This document shows, piece by piece, positions 1 through 6,092 of a stretch of DNA of 7,186 bases (within the stretch, counting starts at the first letter, position 1; every line of letters starts with the position of its first letter). The position numbers and the translations under genes were made by a program. The stretch comes from Chloroflexota bacterium (GTDB lineage: Bacteria > Chloroflexota > Anaerolineae > Anaerolineales > UBA4823), in assembly GCA_030669775.1 (NCBI GenBank), contig DAOVCZ010000095.1:1-7186 (forward strand). Reading direction: 5' to 3'. A model generated the notes under the pieces. The model was not told the origin of the DNA, searched no databases, and saw nothing but the letters and a program-made list of their open reading frames with translations.

Positions 1-1
1 C

Positions 2-625
2 CTGGTCGCAGGACTTATCACACCGCAATCAGGAATTGTAGAAATAGATGGTCAAGCCCTCACCCGTCCACGCCCACAATCTGGTCTGATCTTGCAAGAT
101 TATGGTTTACTTCCCTGGGCGACTGTCAGGCAGAATGCCGAGTTGGGATTGAGGGTACGCACATTTTATGGTCCTGATGGAAAACATGCTCCATCTACCA
201 ACCAAGATTCACCCAATGTGGATCATTGGCTGGATCGACTGCGTCTGACAGCTCAAGCGGATAAATATCCTGGTCAATTATCCGGGGGTCAGCGTCAGCG
301 GACAGCTATCGCCAGAACCCTGGTGTTAAATCCGGATCTATTGTTAATGGATGAACCCTTCTCTTCTTTGGATGCACCAACACGCGAAGGTTTACAACTT
401 CTCACTCTCGAATTGGTTTCCGAACAAAAGATAACCCTGATCCTCGTGACGCATTCTATCGAAGAAGCAACTTTCGTAGGTAAGAAAATACTTCTGCTCA
501 AAAAACCACCAAACAAGAAGGCTGTGATAATAGATAACTTCTCGTCTGGTACGGAAGATTATCGCGATAGCGACGAATACCGCCAGTTATGCCGCGAACT
601 TCGCAATCTCATGGATGAGATATGA
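2..625 (+). CDS. ABC transporter ATP-binding protein, SsuB/TauB-like, 5'-truncated by window edge
   Basis: This is the cytoplasmic ATPase of an importer in the nitrate/sulfonate/taurine class; it powers uptake through the permease encoded next to it. The reading frame is open from base 2, giving 207 residues. The Walker A loop and the true start lie upstream of the window. Visible in order are the Q-loop (LQDYGLLPW, codons 31-39), the signature LSGGQRQR, Walker B with the catalytic glutamate (LLLMDEPFSSLD) and the H-loop histidine (LVTHSIEEA), so the ATPase looks intact. The TTG at 92 falls inside the Q-loop and cannot be the start. Between Q-loop and signature there is a somewhat long polar segment (around YGPDGKHAPSTNQ). 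The stop overlaps the permease start (ATGA), which indicates translational coupling in one operon. No substrate-binding protein is in view, so the substrate cannot be named; sulfonates, taurine, nitrate and thiamine precursors are all handled by this family. Confidence 0.92.
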   Translation: MVAGLITPQSGIVEIDGQALTRPRPQSGLILQDYGLLPWATVRQNAELGLRVRTFYGPDGKHAPSTNQDSPNVDHWLDRLRLTAQADKYPGQLSGGQRQRTAIARTLVLNPDLLLMDEPFSSLDAPTREGLQLLTLELVSEQKITLILVTHSIEEATFVGKKILLLKKPPNKKAVIIDNFSSGTEDYRDSDEYRQLCRELRNLMDEI

Positions 626-1368
626 AAATCCAAAAAAGACATCTTCTCTTGGCCATCCTTGCTCTAATTGCAATTTGGCAGCTCTTCGCTTGGATCATCA
701 ATCGCCCAATTTTGCCATCTCCAATCGTGGTCGGTCAGGTATTCATTGAAGAATTACAAGCTGGCTTGATTGACCACTTCCTGGCCAGCTTGTGGCGCGT
801 CCTGGCGAGTACTGCATTGGCGATTCTGATTGCAGCACCTCTAGGGTTGATACTCGGTCAATCCAAAAGGTTAAATCGAGTGATCTCCCCGGTTATATAT
901 CTAGTCTATCCGATTCCCAAGGTTGTTCTGGTCCCTATTATCCTTTTAATTTTAGGAGTTGGCGACCTCCCTAAGATCGCGATCATCTTCCTGATCTTAT
1001 TTTTCCAGATTTTAGTTCTGGTTCGGGATCAAGCTTCCGGTCTGCGACCTGAGCTGATCCAAAGTGTTCGCAGCATTGGAGCAGGACGGAGAGCACTTTT
1101 TCGTTTTGTTTATATTCCCGCCAGCTTACCCGCGGTTTTGACTGCCTTGCGACAATCGATTGGGACTGCCGTTGCTGTGCTGTACATCGCTGAACTTTTT
1201 GCCACGCAACAAGGTCTAGGGTACTATATCTTTCTCAATGGCAGCACGTTGTTCAATTACCCGGCTATGTACGCTGGTGTAGTGGCGATGAGCATTCTTG
1301 GGTTGGGGTTGTACTTCAGTGTAGATTGGCTGGAAAGACGATTCTGCAACTGGCAATTCGTCAGGTAA
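622..1368 (+). CDS. ABC transporter permease, SsuC/TauC-like (BPD_transp_1 family)
   Basis: This 248-residue inner-membrane protein would form the transport channel, as a homodimer, with the ATPase just upstream. Its length is normal for SsuC/TauC/ThiX-type permeases. Hydrophobic segments lie at about residues 8-27, 57-79, 88-110, 118-136, 180-200 and 215-233, consistent with about six membrane helices. The cytoplasmic EAA-type coupling loop is clear at about residues 148-170 (SIGAGRR followed by YIPASLP); it docks onto the ATPase. The ATG overlaps the ATPase stop by 4 bp and no separate Shine-Dalgarno sequence is evident, so translation probably relies on coupling. The gene ends 43 bp before the prenyltransferase gene, and I see no terminator hairpin in between. 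The substrate is unknown: the binding protein that would set specificity is not in the window. Confidence 0.93.
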   Translation: MKIQKRHLLLAILALIAIWQLFAWIINRPILPSPIVVGQVFIEELQAGLIDHFLASLWRVLASTALAILIAAPLGLILGQSKRLNRVISPVIYLVYPIPKVVLVPIILLILGVGDLPKIAIIFLILFFQILVLVRDQASGLRPELIQSVRSIGAGRRALFRFVYIPASLPAVLTALRQSIGTAVAVLYIAELFATQQGLGYYIFLNGSTLFNYPAMYAGVVAMSILGLGLYFSVDWLERRFCNWQFVR

Positions 1369-1396
1369 TGATCTTCTAATTCCCACCAAATCCGTC

Positions 1397-1405
1397 TGAT
1401 ATAAT
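1397..1405 (+). promoter_or_regulatory. Extended -10 promoter of the prenyltransferase gene (predicted leaderless start)
   Basis: The sequence TGATATAAT is a perfect extended -10 (TGn plus consensus TATAAT). No convincing -35 box lies 16-18 bp upstream, which is typical when TGn compensates. Placing the last T of the -10 at position -7 puts +1 at base 1412, exactly the G of the GTG start codon. There is no purine-rich ribosome binding site before that codon. The box is seen directly; promoter activity and the leaderless transcript are inferred. Confidence 0.6.
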
Positions 1406-1411
1406 TGAGCT

Positions 1412-2275
1412 GTGAAAGCAATACGTGATTTCCTTGAGCTGATAAAGTTCGAACACACAATATTTGCCTTACCATTTGCATATTTGGGCATGCTCTTGGC
1501 AGCCGAAGGTTGGCCCTCCTGGAGCCAATTCTTCTGGATCACAGTTGCCATGGCTGCTGCCCGTACCCTGGCAATGGGTTCTAATCGTATTGTCGATCGC
1601 TGGATCGACGCACGCAATCCACGCACTGCCCAACGTCCATTAATCACCGGTTCGATCTCTCCACGAACGGCCTGGATTGGCACAGTCTTTGCTGGAATGA
1701 TCCTGGCGATGGCTGCCTGGCAACTAAGCCCATTAACATTCATCCTATTACCCGGCGCATACCTTTTCTTAATCGGGTACTCGTTCACAAAACGCTTCAC
1801 CTGGACGTCGCATTTTATTTTAGGGTTCACCGATGGCCTGGCTCCAGTGGGTGCCTGGGCAGCTATCCGAAATTCCCTATTTACCCCACAGGATATACCA
1901 GCCTGGATACTTTTGGGTGTGGCAACTTTTTGGATCGCGGGATTCGATATGATTTATGCCTGTCAGGATGTCGATTTCGACCGCCAGGAAGGGCTCCAGT
2001 CGATCCCTGCCAAATTCAGCATCCCGACCGCATTGCGATTATCTTCGATCTGTCATGTGATCACCATTGGTTTACTAATTGCCTTGGGTGCAGTATCAGG
2101 GCTTGCGTGGCCCTATTGGATCGGATTGCTGGTTGTCGGCGGTCTGCTTATATGGGAACACCGGCTCATCCAACCAAACGATTTATCAAAACTGGGTGTC
2201 GCTTTCTTCAATATCAACGGTTATATCAGTATCATCCTTTTTATCGCTATTCTCGGATCACTTTACATCACATAG
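1412..2275 (+). CDS. ubiA: UbiA-family aromatic prenyltransferase (4-hydroxybenzoate polyprenyltransferase/MqnP-like)
   Basis: This 287-residue multi-pass membrane enzyme attaches a polyprenyl chain to an aromatic acid during quinone synthesis. Both Asp-rich, Mg-diphosphate-binding motifs are present: N58-R-I-V-D62-R-W-I-D66 and, in the second half, D179-M-I-Y-A-C-Q-D186 followed by D188 and D190. The opening (RDFLELIKFEHTIFALPFA) and the late FFNINGYIS segment are typical of the bacterial UbiA/MqnP group. In anaerobic lineages this group usually serves the futalosine route to menaquinone, but ubiquinone-type UbiA cannot be excluded from sequence alone. The GTG start is nearly forced: an in-frame TGA lies at 1406-1408, and the next ATG is codon 27, beyond the conserved first helix. 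No Shine-Dalgarno sequence precedes it, while an ideal extended -10 sits 6 bp upstream, so a leaderless mRNA is likely. It follows an ABC importer operon with no obvious functional tie. Confidence 0.92.
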   Translation: MKAIRDFLELIKFEHTIFALPFAYLGMLLAAEGWPSWSQFFWITVAMAAARTLAMGSNRIVDRWIDARNPRTAQRPLITGSISPRTAWIGTVFAGMILAMAAWQLSPLTFILLPGAYLFLIGYSFTKRFTWTSHFILGFTDGLAPVGAWAAIRNSLFTPQDIPAWILLGVATFWIAGFDMIYACQDVDFDRQEGLQSIPAKFSIPTALRLSSICHVITIGLLIALGAVSGLAWPYWIGLLVVGGLLIWEHRLIQPNDLSKLGVAFFNINGYISIILFIAILGSLYIT

Positions 2276-2290
2276 AAAAACCATTAGAAT
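2262..2290 (+). promoter_or_regulatory. Candidate sigma70-type promoter of the L,D-transpeptidase gene
   Basis: TTTACA (2262-2267) and TAGAAT (2285-2290) are separated by exactly 17 bp; each differs from consensus at one position. The -35 overlaps the last codons of the prenyltransferase gene. Transcription would start near 2297, giving a leader of about 38 nt containing a GGAG ribosome binding site at 2320-2323, 11 nt before the ATG. This would let the cell-wall gene be transcribed apart from the prenyltransferase gene. It is a pattern match only. Confidence 0.5.
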
Positions 2291-2334
2291 TTACCTCTCA
2301 TATTGGATAAGTTCTATCTGGAGCAATCACTCGC

Positions 2335-3519
2335 ATGATGAAATTAAAATTAATGGTAGCAAGCTTAATTGTTCTTACTACAGTTATCTCCCCATTTTCC
2401 GTTTCCGCAAGTGAGGCAGAATATGATCCGGTAAACACCTCTGGCGAGGTATTATGCCTGCCGGGTTCATTCTACCAACCTAAAAGCGACTGCTCATTGC
2501 TGGGACCCTCTGCATATTTATATCGAATGGCGGATCTGGGTGTGACATTCCCTCTGCATTCAGTAGCCGGCAAGGTGCCTGATCCCTCACTCACCTATGT
2601 AGATGTTCGCTATGGTGAAGTAGTCCGTCAAAATGCATCAGTTTATGCAAGCTTGGAAGATGCAGTAAAAAAGGGGAAGGTAGTGAGGAAAATTGATTCT
2701 CCCTACAGTTTCATCTCATATAGAGACGAGGCTGTAGTTGATGGCAAGCGATATTACATGGTCGATTTTGGCGGTTGGATGACAGCCAACGATATCTCCC
2801 GCATCGGCACCCCGTCATTGTTCCAGGGAAAGGCTTTTAGCCAGACACCGGAAAGATCTTTTGGATGGATTTCATTTCCAACACAAACCAAACTAACCCC
2901 AGGTTTTGCCACTGATGACTACACAGGTCGGGAAGTCTACCGTTATGAAGAAGTCCAAATTTATGCTACCGAGCTGGTGGATGATATCGAATGGTATATG
3001 ATCGGTCCGGATGAATGGATCCCAGAAAAACGGGATTGGCAAAGATTGATTGGACGGGTGATCCTCAACCCGAATCCACCCGAAGGTGTAGACAATGGAA
3101 GGTGGATCGAGGTAAACCTCAAAGACCAAACTGTAGCGGTTTACGACCAGGGTCAACTGGTATTCGCCACTTTGATCGCCAGCGGGATAGAACCATTTTG
3201 GACCAGACCCGGTTTATTCCAGATCTACCAAAAATATGATTCTACTCCAATGAGAGGTGCATTTGAAGCTGACCGTTCAGATGCTTACTATCTAGAAGAT
3301 GTCCCCTGGACACTGTATTACGATAAAGCCCGTGCCCTTCATGGGACATACTGGCATAATGGCTTCGGTACTCCTCGTTCACATGGATGTGTGAACATGT
3401 CGGTCGGTGATTCACGCTGGCTTTATGATTGGGTGAACGTGGGCGATTGGGTTTATGTGTGGGATCCATCCGGAGAGACGCCGACAGATCCTGAGTTTTA
3501 TGGTGACGGGGGCGCGTAA
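2335..3519 (+). CDS. Secreted L,D-transpeptidase (YkuD domain) with long SH3-like N-terminal region
   Basis: This 394-residue exported protein is predicted to form 3-3 peptidoglycan cross-links, or attach proteins to peptidoglycan, outside the membrane. A signal peptide spans about residues 1-26 (basic MMKLK, hydrophobic core, likely cleavage after SVSA or SVSAS); no lipobox cysteine is seen. The YkuD catalytic domain covers about residues 256-376. It begins at RWIEVNLKDQTVAVY and contains H336 in ALHGTYWH and the active-site motif S349-H350-G351-C352-V353-N354, with C352 the expected nucleophile. Residues 27-250 are not catalytic. Two stretches that each end in a W-rich strand (GGWMTANDISRI near 146-157 and DEWIPEKRDW near 226-235) look like tandem SH3-like wall-binding modules, by eye only. 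Of two adjacent ATGs, the first (2335) has the better distance to GGAG. A promoter-like element precedes the gene; a hairpin without a U-tract follows it. Confidence 0.9.
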   Translation: MMKLKLMVASLIVLTTVISPFSVSASEAEYDPVNTSGEVLCLPGSFYQPKSDCSLLGPSAYLYRMADLGVTFPLHSVAGKVPDPSLTYVDVRYGEVVRQNASVYASLEDAVKKGKVVRKIDSPYSFISYRDEAVVDGKRYYMVDFGGWMTANDISRIGTPSLFQGKAFSQTPERSFGWISFPTQTKLTPGFATDDYTGREVYRYEEVQIYATELVDDIEWYMIGPDEWIPEKRDWQRLIGRVILNPNPPEGVDNGRWIEVNLKDQTVAVYDQGQLVFATLIASGIEPFWTRPGLFQIYQKYDSTPMRGAFEADRSDAYYLEDVPWTLYYDKARALHGTYWHNGFGTPRSHGCVNMSVGDSRWLYDWVNVGDWVYVWDPSGETPTDPEFYGDGGA

Positions 3520-3843
3520 TATTTTCAATTAATCGATATTGTTCCCGCTTTGATTAACCCGTTAATTTACCATCTCCAAGTCTATATCCTTTATAGACTT
3601 CGAAACCATTTGAGATCAACTTCGGGGAGGAAGCCTTACCAGGATTGAATTGCATTTACCATACGCTGACCAGCGATCTGTAAACTCACTGGCGTTCAAT
3701 CCGGTCACCCAGATAAATCAACTATCGAAACTCGCTGTTGGTAATTTTCACCTATATGATGGCTATGGTAAACTTTCAGGCAGATTCCAAAAATGACATT
3801 GATTTCTACAATTAAAATAACTTGATATCACGAAGAGGACATC
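3520..3843. other. 324-bp intergenic region, no gene seen
   Basis: No frame here looks like a protein; the only start-like context (GGGGAGG at 3624-3630, then TTG at 3645) gives 12 codons. The stretch holds a perfect 9-bp hairpin (3578-3600), an 8-bp inverted repeat GGATTGAA/TTCAATCC (3642-3649 and 3695-3702), and three copies of TTTACCAT (3566-3573, 3655-3662, and inverted at 3765-3772). The promoter of the downstream Fe-S gene should lie in its last ~60 bp, but the candidates there (TTGATT at 3799 with TTGATA at 3822, 17-bp gap) are weak. Confidence 0.6.
3578..3600. repeat. Perfect 9-bp inverted repeat (hairpin) after the L,D-transpeptidase gene
   Basis: AAGTCTATA (3578-3586) and TATAGACTT (3592-3600) are exact reverse complements around a 5-nt loop, TCCTT. 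A 9-bp arm with so short a loop is unlikely by chance in a 324-bp gap. The hairpin sits 59 bp past the stop codon. It lacks a following T-run and is A/T-rich, so it is at best a weak terminator on either strand; an operator or an mRNA 3'-end stabiliser is equally possible. Confidence 0.5.
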
Positions 3844-3846
3844 TTG
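3835..3846 (+). promoter_or_regulatory. Ribosome binding site and TTG start of the Fe-S oxidoreductase
   Basis: GAGGA (3835-3839) lies 4 nt before TTG (3844-3846). An in-frame TGA at 3823-3825 blocks any start further upstream, and the first in-frame ATG would be codon 125, deep inside the membrane domain. The TTG is therefore the best start; the next codon, CTG, is a poorer alternative. Confidence 0.6.
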
Positions 3847-5853
3847 CTGACAACAATTGAAAAAATTATCTTCATCGTGGCAATCCTGCTTTCAACATAT
3901 GCAGCTTATCGGGTCAGTCTGCGAATTATCCGAGTTATCGGGCGTGGACAGGGAAGTGTGGATTGGAGTGTAATACCTAATCGATTAATCGAAGTGATCT
4001 TTAAGACCGGTACATTTCAACCTGTGTTCCGCTTCAGGATATTACCTAGTTTGTTCCATGCATTAATCGGGTGGGCATTAATTTTTTATCTTCTAGTCAA
4101 TATTGGTGATGTATTGGAAGGACTTATCCCGAATTATGAATTTCTCGGGGGTGGTACGCTGGGAAATTTGTTCCGAGTGACTGCTGATGTATTAAGCGTG
4201 GCAGCTCTTATCGGAATGTTGGCATTAATCATTCGTCGCTTTGTAATCAAACCAGATGATTTAACTACCCGTCAAGATATTTTAATCTCAGAGAAAGCAC
4301 GTCGAGGTATACAACGTGATTCCGCCATTGTGGCAGGTTTTATCTTAATTCATGTTGGCACGCGTTTCATCGGTCAATCCTTCAAAATTGCCATACATGG
4401 GAATGATCCCTGGCAGCCATTCGCAAATGCTCTCGCCAACATTTGGGCAGGTATGAGCCTGTCATCCTTAACAATTGGATTTCACATACTTTTCTGGCTT
4501 GCTCTCGGTACGATTCTACTATTCATCCCCTATTTTCTTTATTCCAAGCACCTGCACCTGATTGTCGGCCCGATAAATTTTCTAATTCGACCTGAAAGAC
4601 GTTCGCCCGGTGAATTGAGCAAGTTGGATTTTGACGATGAAAGCATAGAGCAATTTGGGGCAACCTATATCGAAGACCTTGAGTGGAAATTGATCCTGGA
4701 TGCATATGCCTGTATCATGTGCTATCGCTGCCAGGAGGTATGCCCAGCCTACAATACGGGTAAAGTGCTTTCACCCGCTGCAATGGAGATTAATAAGCGC
4801 TATTTCCTGAACGGTGAAGGATCGAGACTGGCGAGCGGAGAGAGGAGTCAAATACTGCTAACTGAATTTGCCATCTCCCCGGAAGCAGTCTGGGCTTGTA
4901 CCGCCTGCGGTGCATGCAATGATATTTGTCCGGTGGGAAATGAACCGATGAGAGATATTCTCGATATTCGCCGTGCACTGGTCCTGATGGAGAATGATTT
5001 CCCTGAGCAACTCCAAATCGCATTCCGAGGCATGGAACGTACTGTAAATCCCTGGAATGTTCCCCCCACTGAACGGATGAAATGGGCAGAGGGTTTGGAA
5101 GTTCCCACGATCGATCAGAATCCAGATGCAGACCTGCTGTGGTGGGTTGGTTGTGCCCCTGCGACCGATACCAGGGCTCAAAAAACCTCCCGAGCATTCG
5201 CTGAAATTCTAAATTCAGCTGGAGTCAATTACGCTGTCCTTGGTGAAAATGAAAAATGCACAGGGGATTCAGCACGCCGGGCTGGGAACGAATTCCTGTT
5301 TAACGAATTGGCTCTTGCGAATATAGAGCTGCTCAACGAAGTCAAACCAAAACGGATCGTCACCACCTGCCCACATTGTCTGCACACCATTAGTAATGAA
5401 TATCCAGCTTTTGGCGGGAATTATCAAGTTATCCATCATACCCAACTGATTAATGAATTAATCAACCAGGGTCAATTAAAATTAAAAGCGGATAATAACC
5501 AGACCTTAACCTTCCATGACCCCTGTTACCTCGGACGACAAAATGATATTTTCAACGATCCTCGCCAGATATTAACCCTTACTCAAGCCAATCTTGTGGA
5601 ATTGCCACGCAATGGACGTAAATCATTCTGCTGCGGTGCGGGCGGGGCTCAAATGTGGAAAGAAGAAGCAGAAGGAACTCAACGAATCAATACTGATCGT
5701 TTCCAAGAAGCGCAAAAAACAGGGGCCGATCAGCTTGCAGTTGGATGCCCTTTTTGCATGATCATGCTCAATGATGCGAAGAACGATACCAACAGCAATA
5801 TGGAAATTCTCGATATTGCCGAGATAATAGTTCAATCGATAGAAAAATCATGA
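3844..5853 (+). CDS. Membrane-bound heme b/Fe-S oxidoreductase with CCG domains (EtfAB:menaquinone oxidoreductase-like)
   Basis: This 669-residue protein joins a quinone-side membrane unit to a cytoplasmic Fe-S arm. Residues 1-240 are membranous, with about five helices (7-25, 67-90, 113-132, 160-178, 207-233). They resemble the NarI/DsrM gamma subunit and carry candidate heme-b histidines H72, H170, H185, H214, H236 and H238. Two ferredoxin-type motifs follow: C290-x2-C293-x2-C296-x3-C300-P and C352-x2-C355-x2-C358-x3-C362-P. Then come two HdrB/D-like CCG domains, with C437, C472 and C509/C512 in the first and C561, C596-C597 and C635/C638 in the second. The first has CTG where the second has the full CCG. 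This order matches membrane Fe-S oxidoreductases described as EMO, which pass electrons from acyl-CoA dehydrogenases via EtfAB to menaquinone. That role is inferred from architecture; an HdrD- or lactate/glycolate-type reductase is the alternative. No etf gene is in view. It appears monocistronic, ending before a strong terminator. Confidence 0.88.
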   Translation: MLTTIEKIIFIVAILLSTYAAYRVSLRIIRVIGRGQGSVDWSVIPNRLIEVIFKTGTFQPVFRFRILPSLFHALIGWALIFYLLVNIGDVLEGLIPNYEFLGGGTLGNLFRVTADVLSVAALIGMLALIIRRFVIKPDDLTTRQDILISEKARRGIQRDSAIVAGFILIHVGTRFIGQSFKIAIHGNDPWQPFANALANIWAGMSLSSLTIGFHILFWLALGTILLFIPYFLYSKHLHLIVGPINFLIRPERRSPGELSKLDFDDESIEQFGATYIEDLEWKLILDAYACIMCYRCQEVCPAYNTGKVLSPAAMEINKRYFLNGEGSRLASGERSQILLTEFAISPEAVWACTACGACNDICPVGNEPMRDILDIRRALVLMENDFPEQLQIAFRGMERTVNPWNVPPTERMKWAEGLEVPTIDQNPDADLLWWVGCAPATDTRAQKTSRAFAEILNSAGVNYAVLGENEKCTGDSARRAGNEFLFNELALANIELLNEVKPKRIVTTCPHCLHTISNEYPAFGGNYQVIHHTQLINELINQGQLKLKADNNQTLTFHDPCYLGRQNDIFNDPRQILTLTQANLVELPRNGRKSFCCGAGGAQMWKEEAEGTQRINTDRFQEAQKTGADQLAVGCPFCMIMLNDAKNDTNSNMEILDIAEIIVQSIEKS

Positions 5854-5861
5854 AATTGGGG

Positions 5862-5874
5862 GAATTACTAATTC
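5862..5874. repeat. 13-bp palindrome just after the Fe-S oxidoreductase gene
   Basis: GAATTA and TAATTC are exact reverse complements around one central C, starting 9 bp after the stop codon. The symmetry and size would fit a dimeric regulator site. It lies at the end of a gene and far from the next start, so its function is unclear and chance is a real possibility. Confidence 0.3.
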
Positions 5875-6002
5875 TTGTAAACCGCCTCACTCACCTACAA
5901 CCATGCAAATACATAATTCCTGGAGAGAATCAGCTGCAAAGACAAAACCTACAATCCCGTCAAAATATATTTAACCTTCCCATTGAAAATTTGTTGATAA
6001 TC

Positions 6003-6033
6003 GAGGGAGCGGCGCGCGCCACTCCCTCTTTTT
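6003..6033 (+). terminator. Rho-independent terminator of the Fe-S oxidoreductase transcript
   Basis: GAGGGAG (6003-6009) pairs with CTCCCTC (6022-6028). After one C/A mismatch, GGC (6011-6013) pairs with GCC (6018-6020) around a GCGC loop. Five T residues follow directly, then ATTT. This is a strong, classical intrinsic terminator about 150 bp after the upstream stop codon. It separates that gene from the dehydrogenase locus, which must have its own promoter within the next ~60 bp; a weak TAGAAT at 6070-6075 is the only candidate I see. Confidence 0.88.
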
Positions 6034-6092
6034 ATTTAAGGACTCAATTATGAGGTGTTCAGGATCAGCTAGAATGAGTTCAAGGAGCACCA

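Noticed and set aside
92..625. TTG at 92 as the start of the ATPase gene
   Set aside because: It lies inside the conserved Q-loop; the frame is open to the window edge and encodes typical upstream ATPase sequence.
1216..1830. 204-codon ORF on the minus strand
   Set aside because: It lies opposite the permease end and the prenyltransferase, both well-supported genes, and its translation shows no domain pattern; it is a shadow.
3624..3683. Strong ribosome-binding-like GGGGAGG followed by TTG at 3645
   Set aside because: The frame gives only 12 codons, the distance is long (14 nt), and there is no similarity to known leader peptides.
3799..3827. TTGATT-17-TTGATA as the promoter of the Fe-S oxidoreductase
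   Set aside because: The -10 match is poor, and several other A/T-rich hexamers nearby (TACAAT 3807, TAAAAT 3813) have no partner at the right distance; not strong enough to list.
4790..5197. Minus-strand ORFs opposite the Fe-S oxidoreductase (135, 107 and 86 codons)
   Set aside because: They overlap one another and the conserved ferredoxin and CCG coding region; their translations look like low-order antisense sequence.
5850..6053. 67-codon ORF overlapping the Fe-S gene stop (ATGA)
   Set aside because: It runs straight through the intrinsic terminator at 6003-6033, resembles no family I know, and has no ribosome binding site of its own beyond the overlap.
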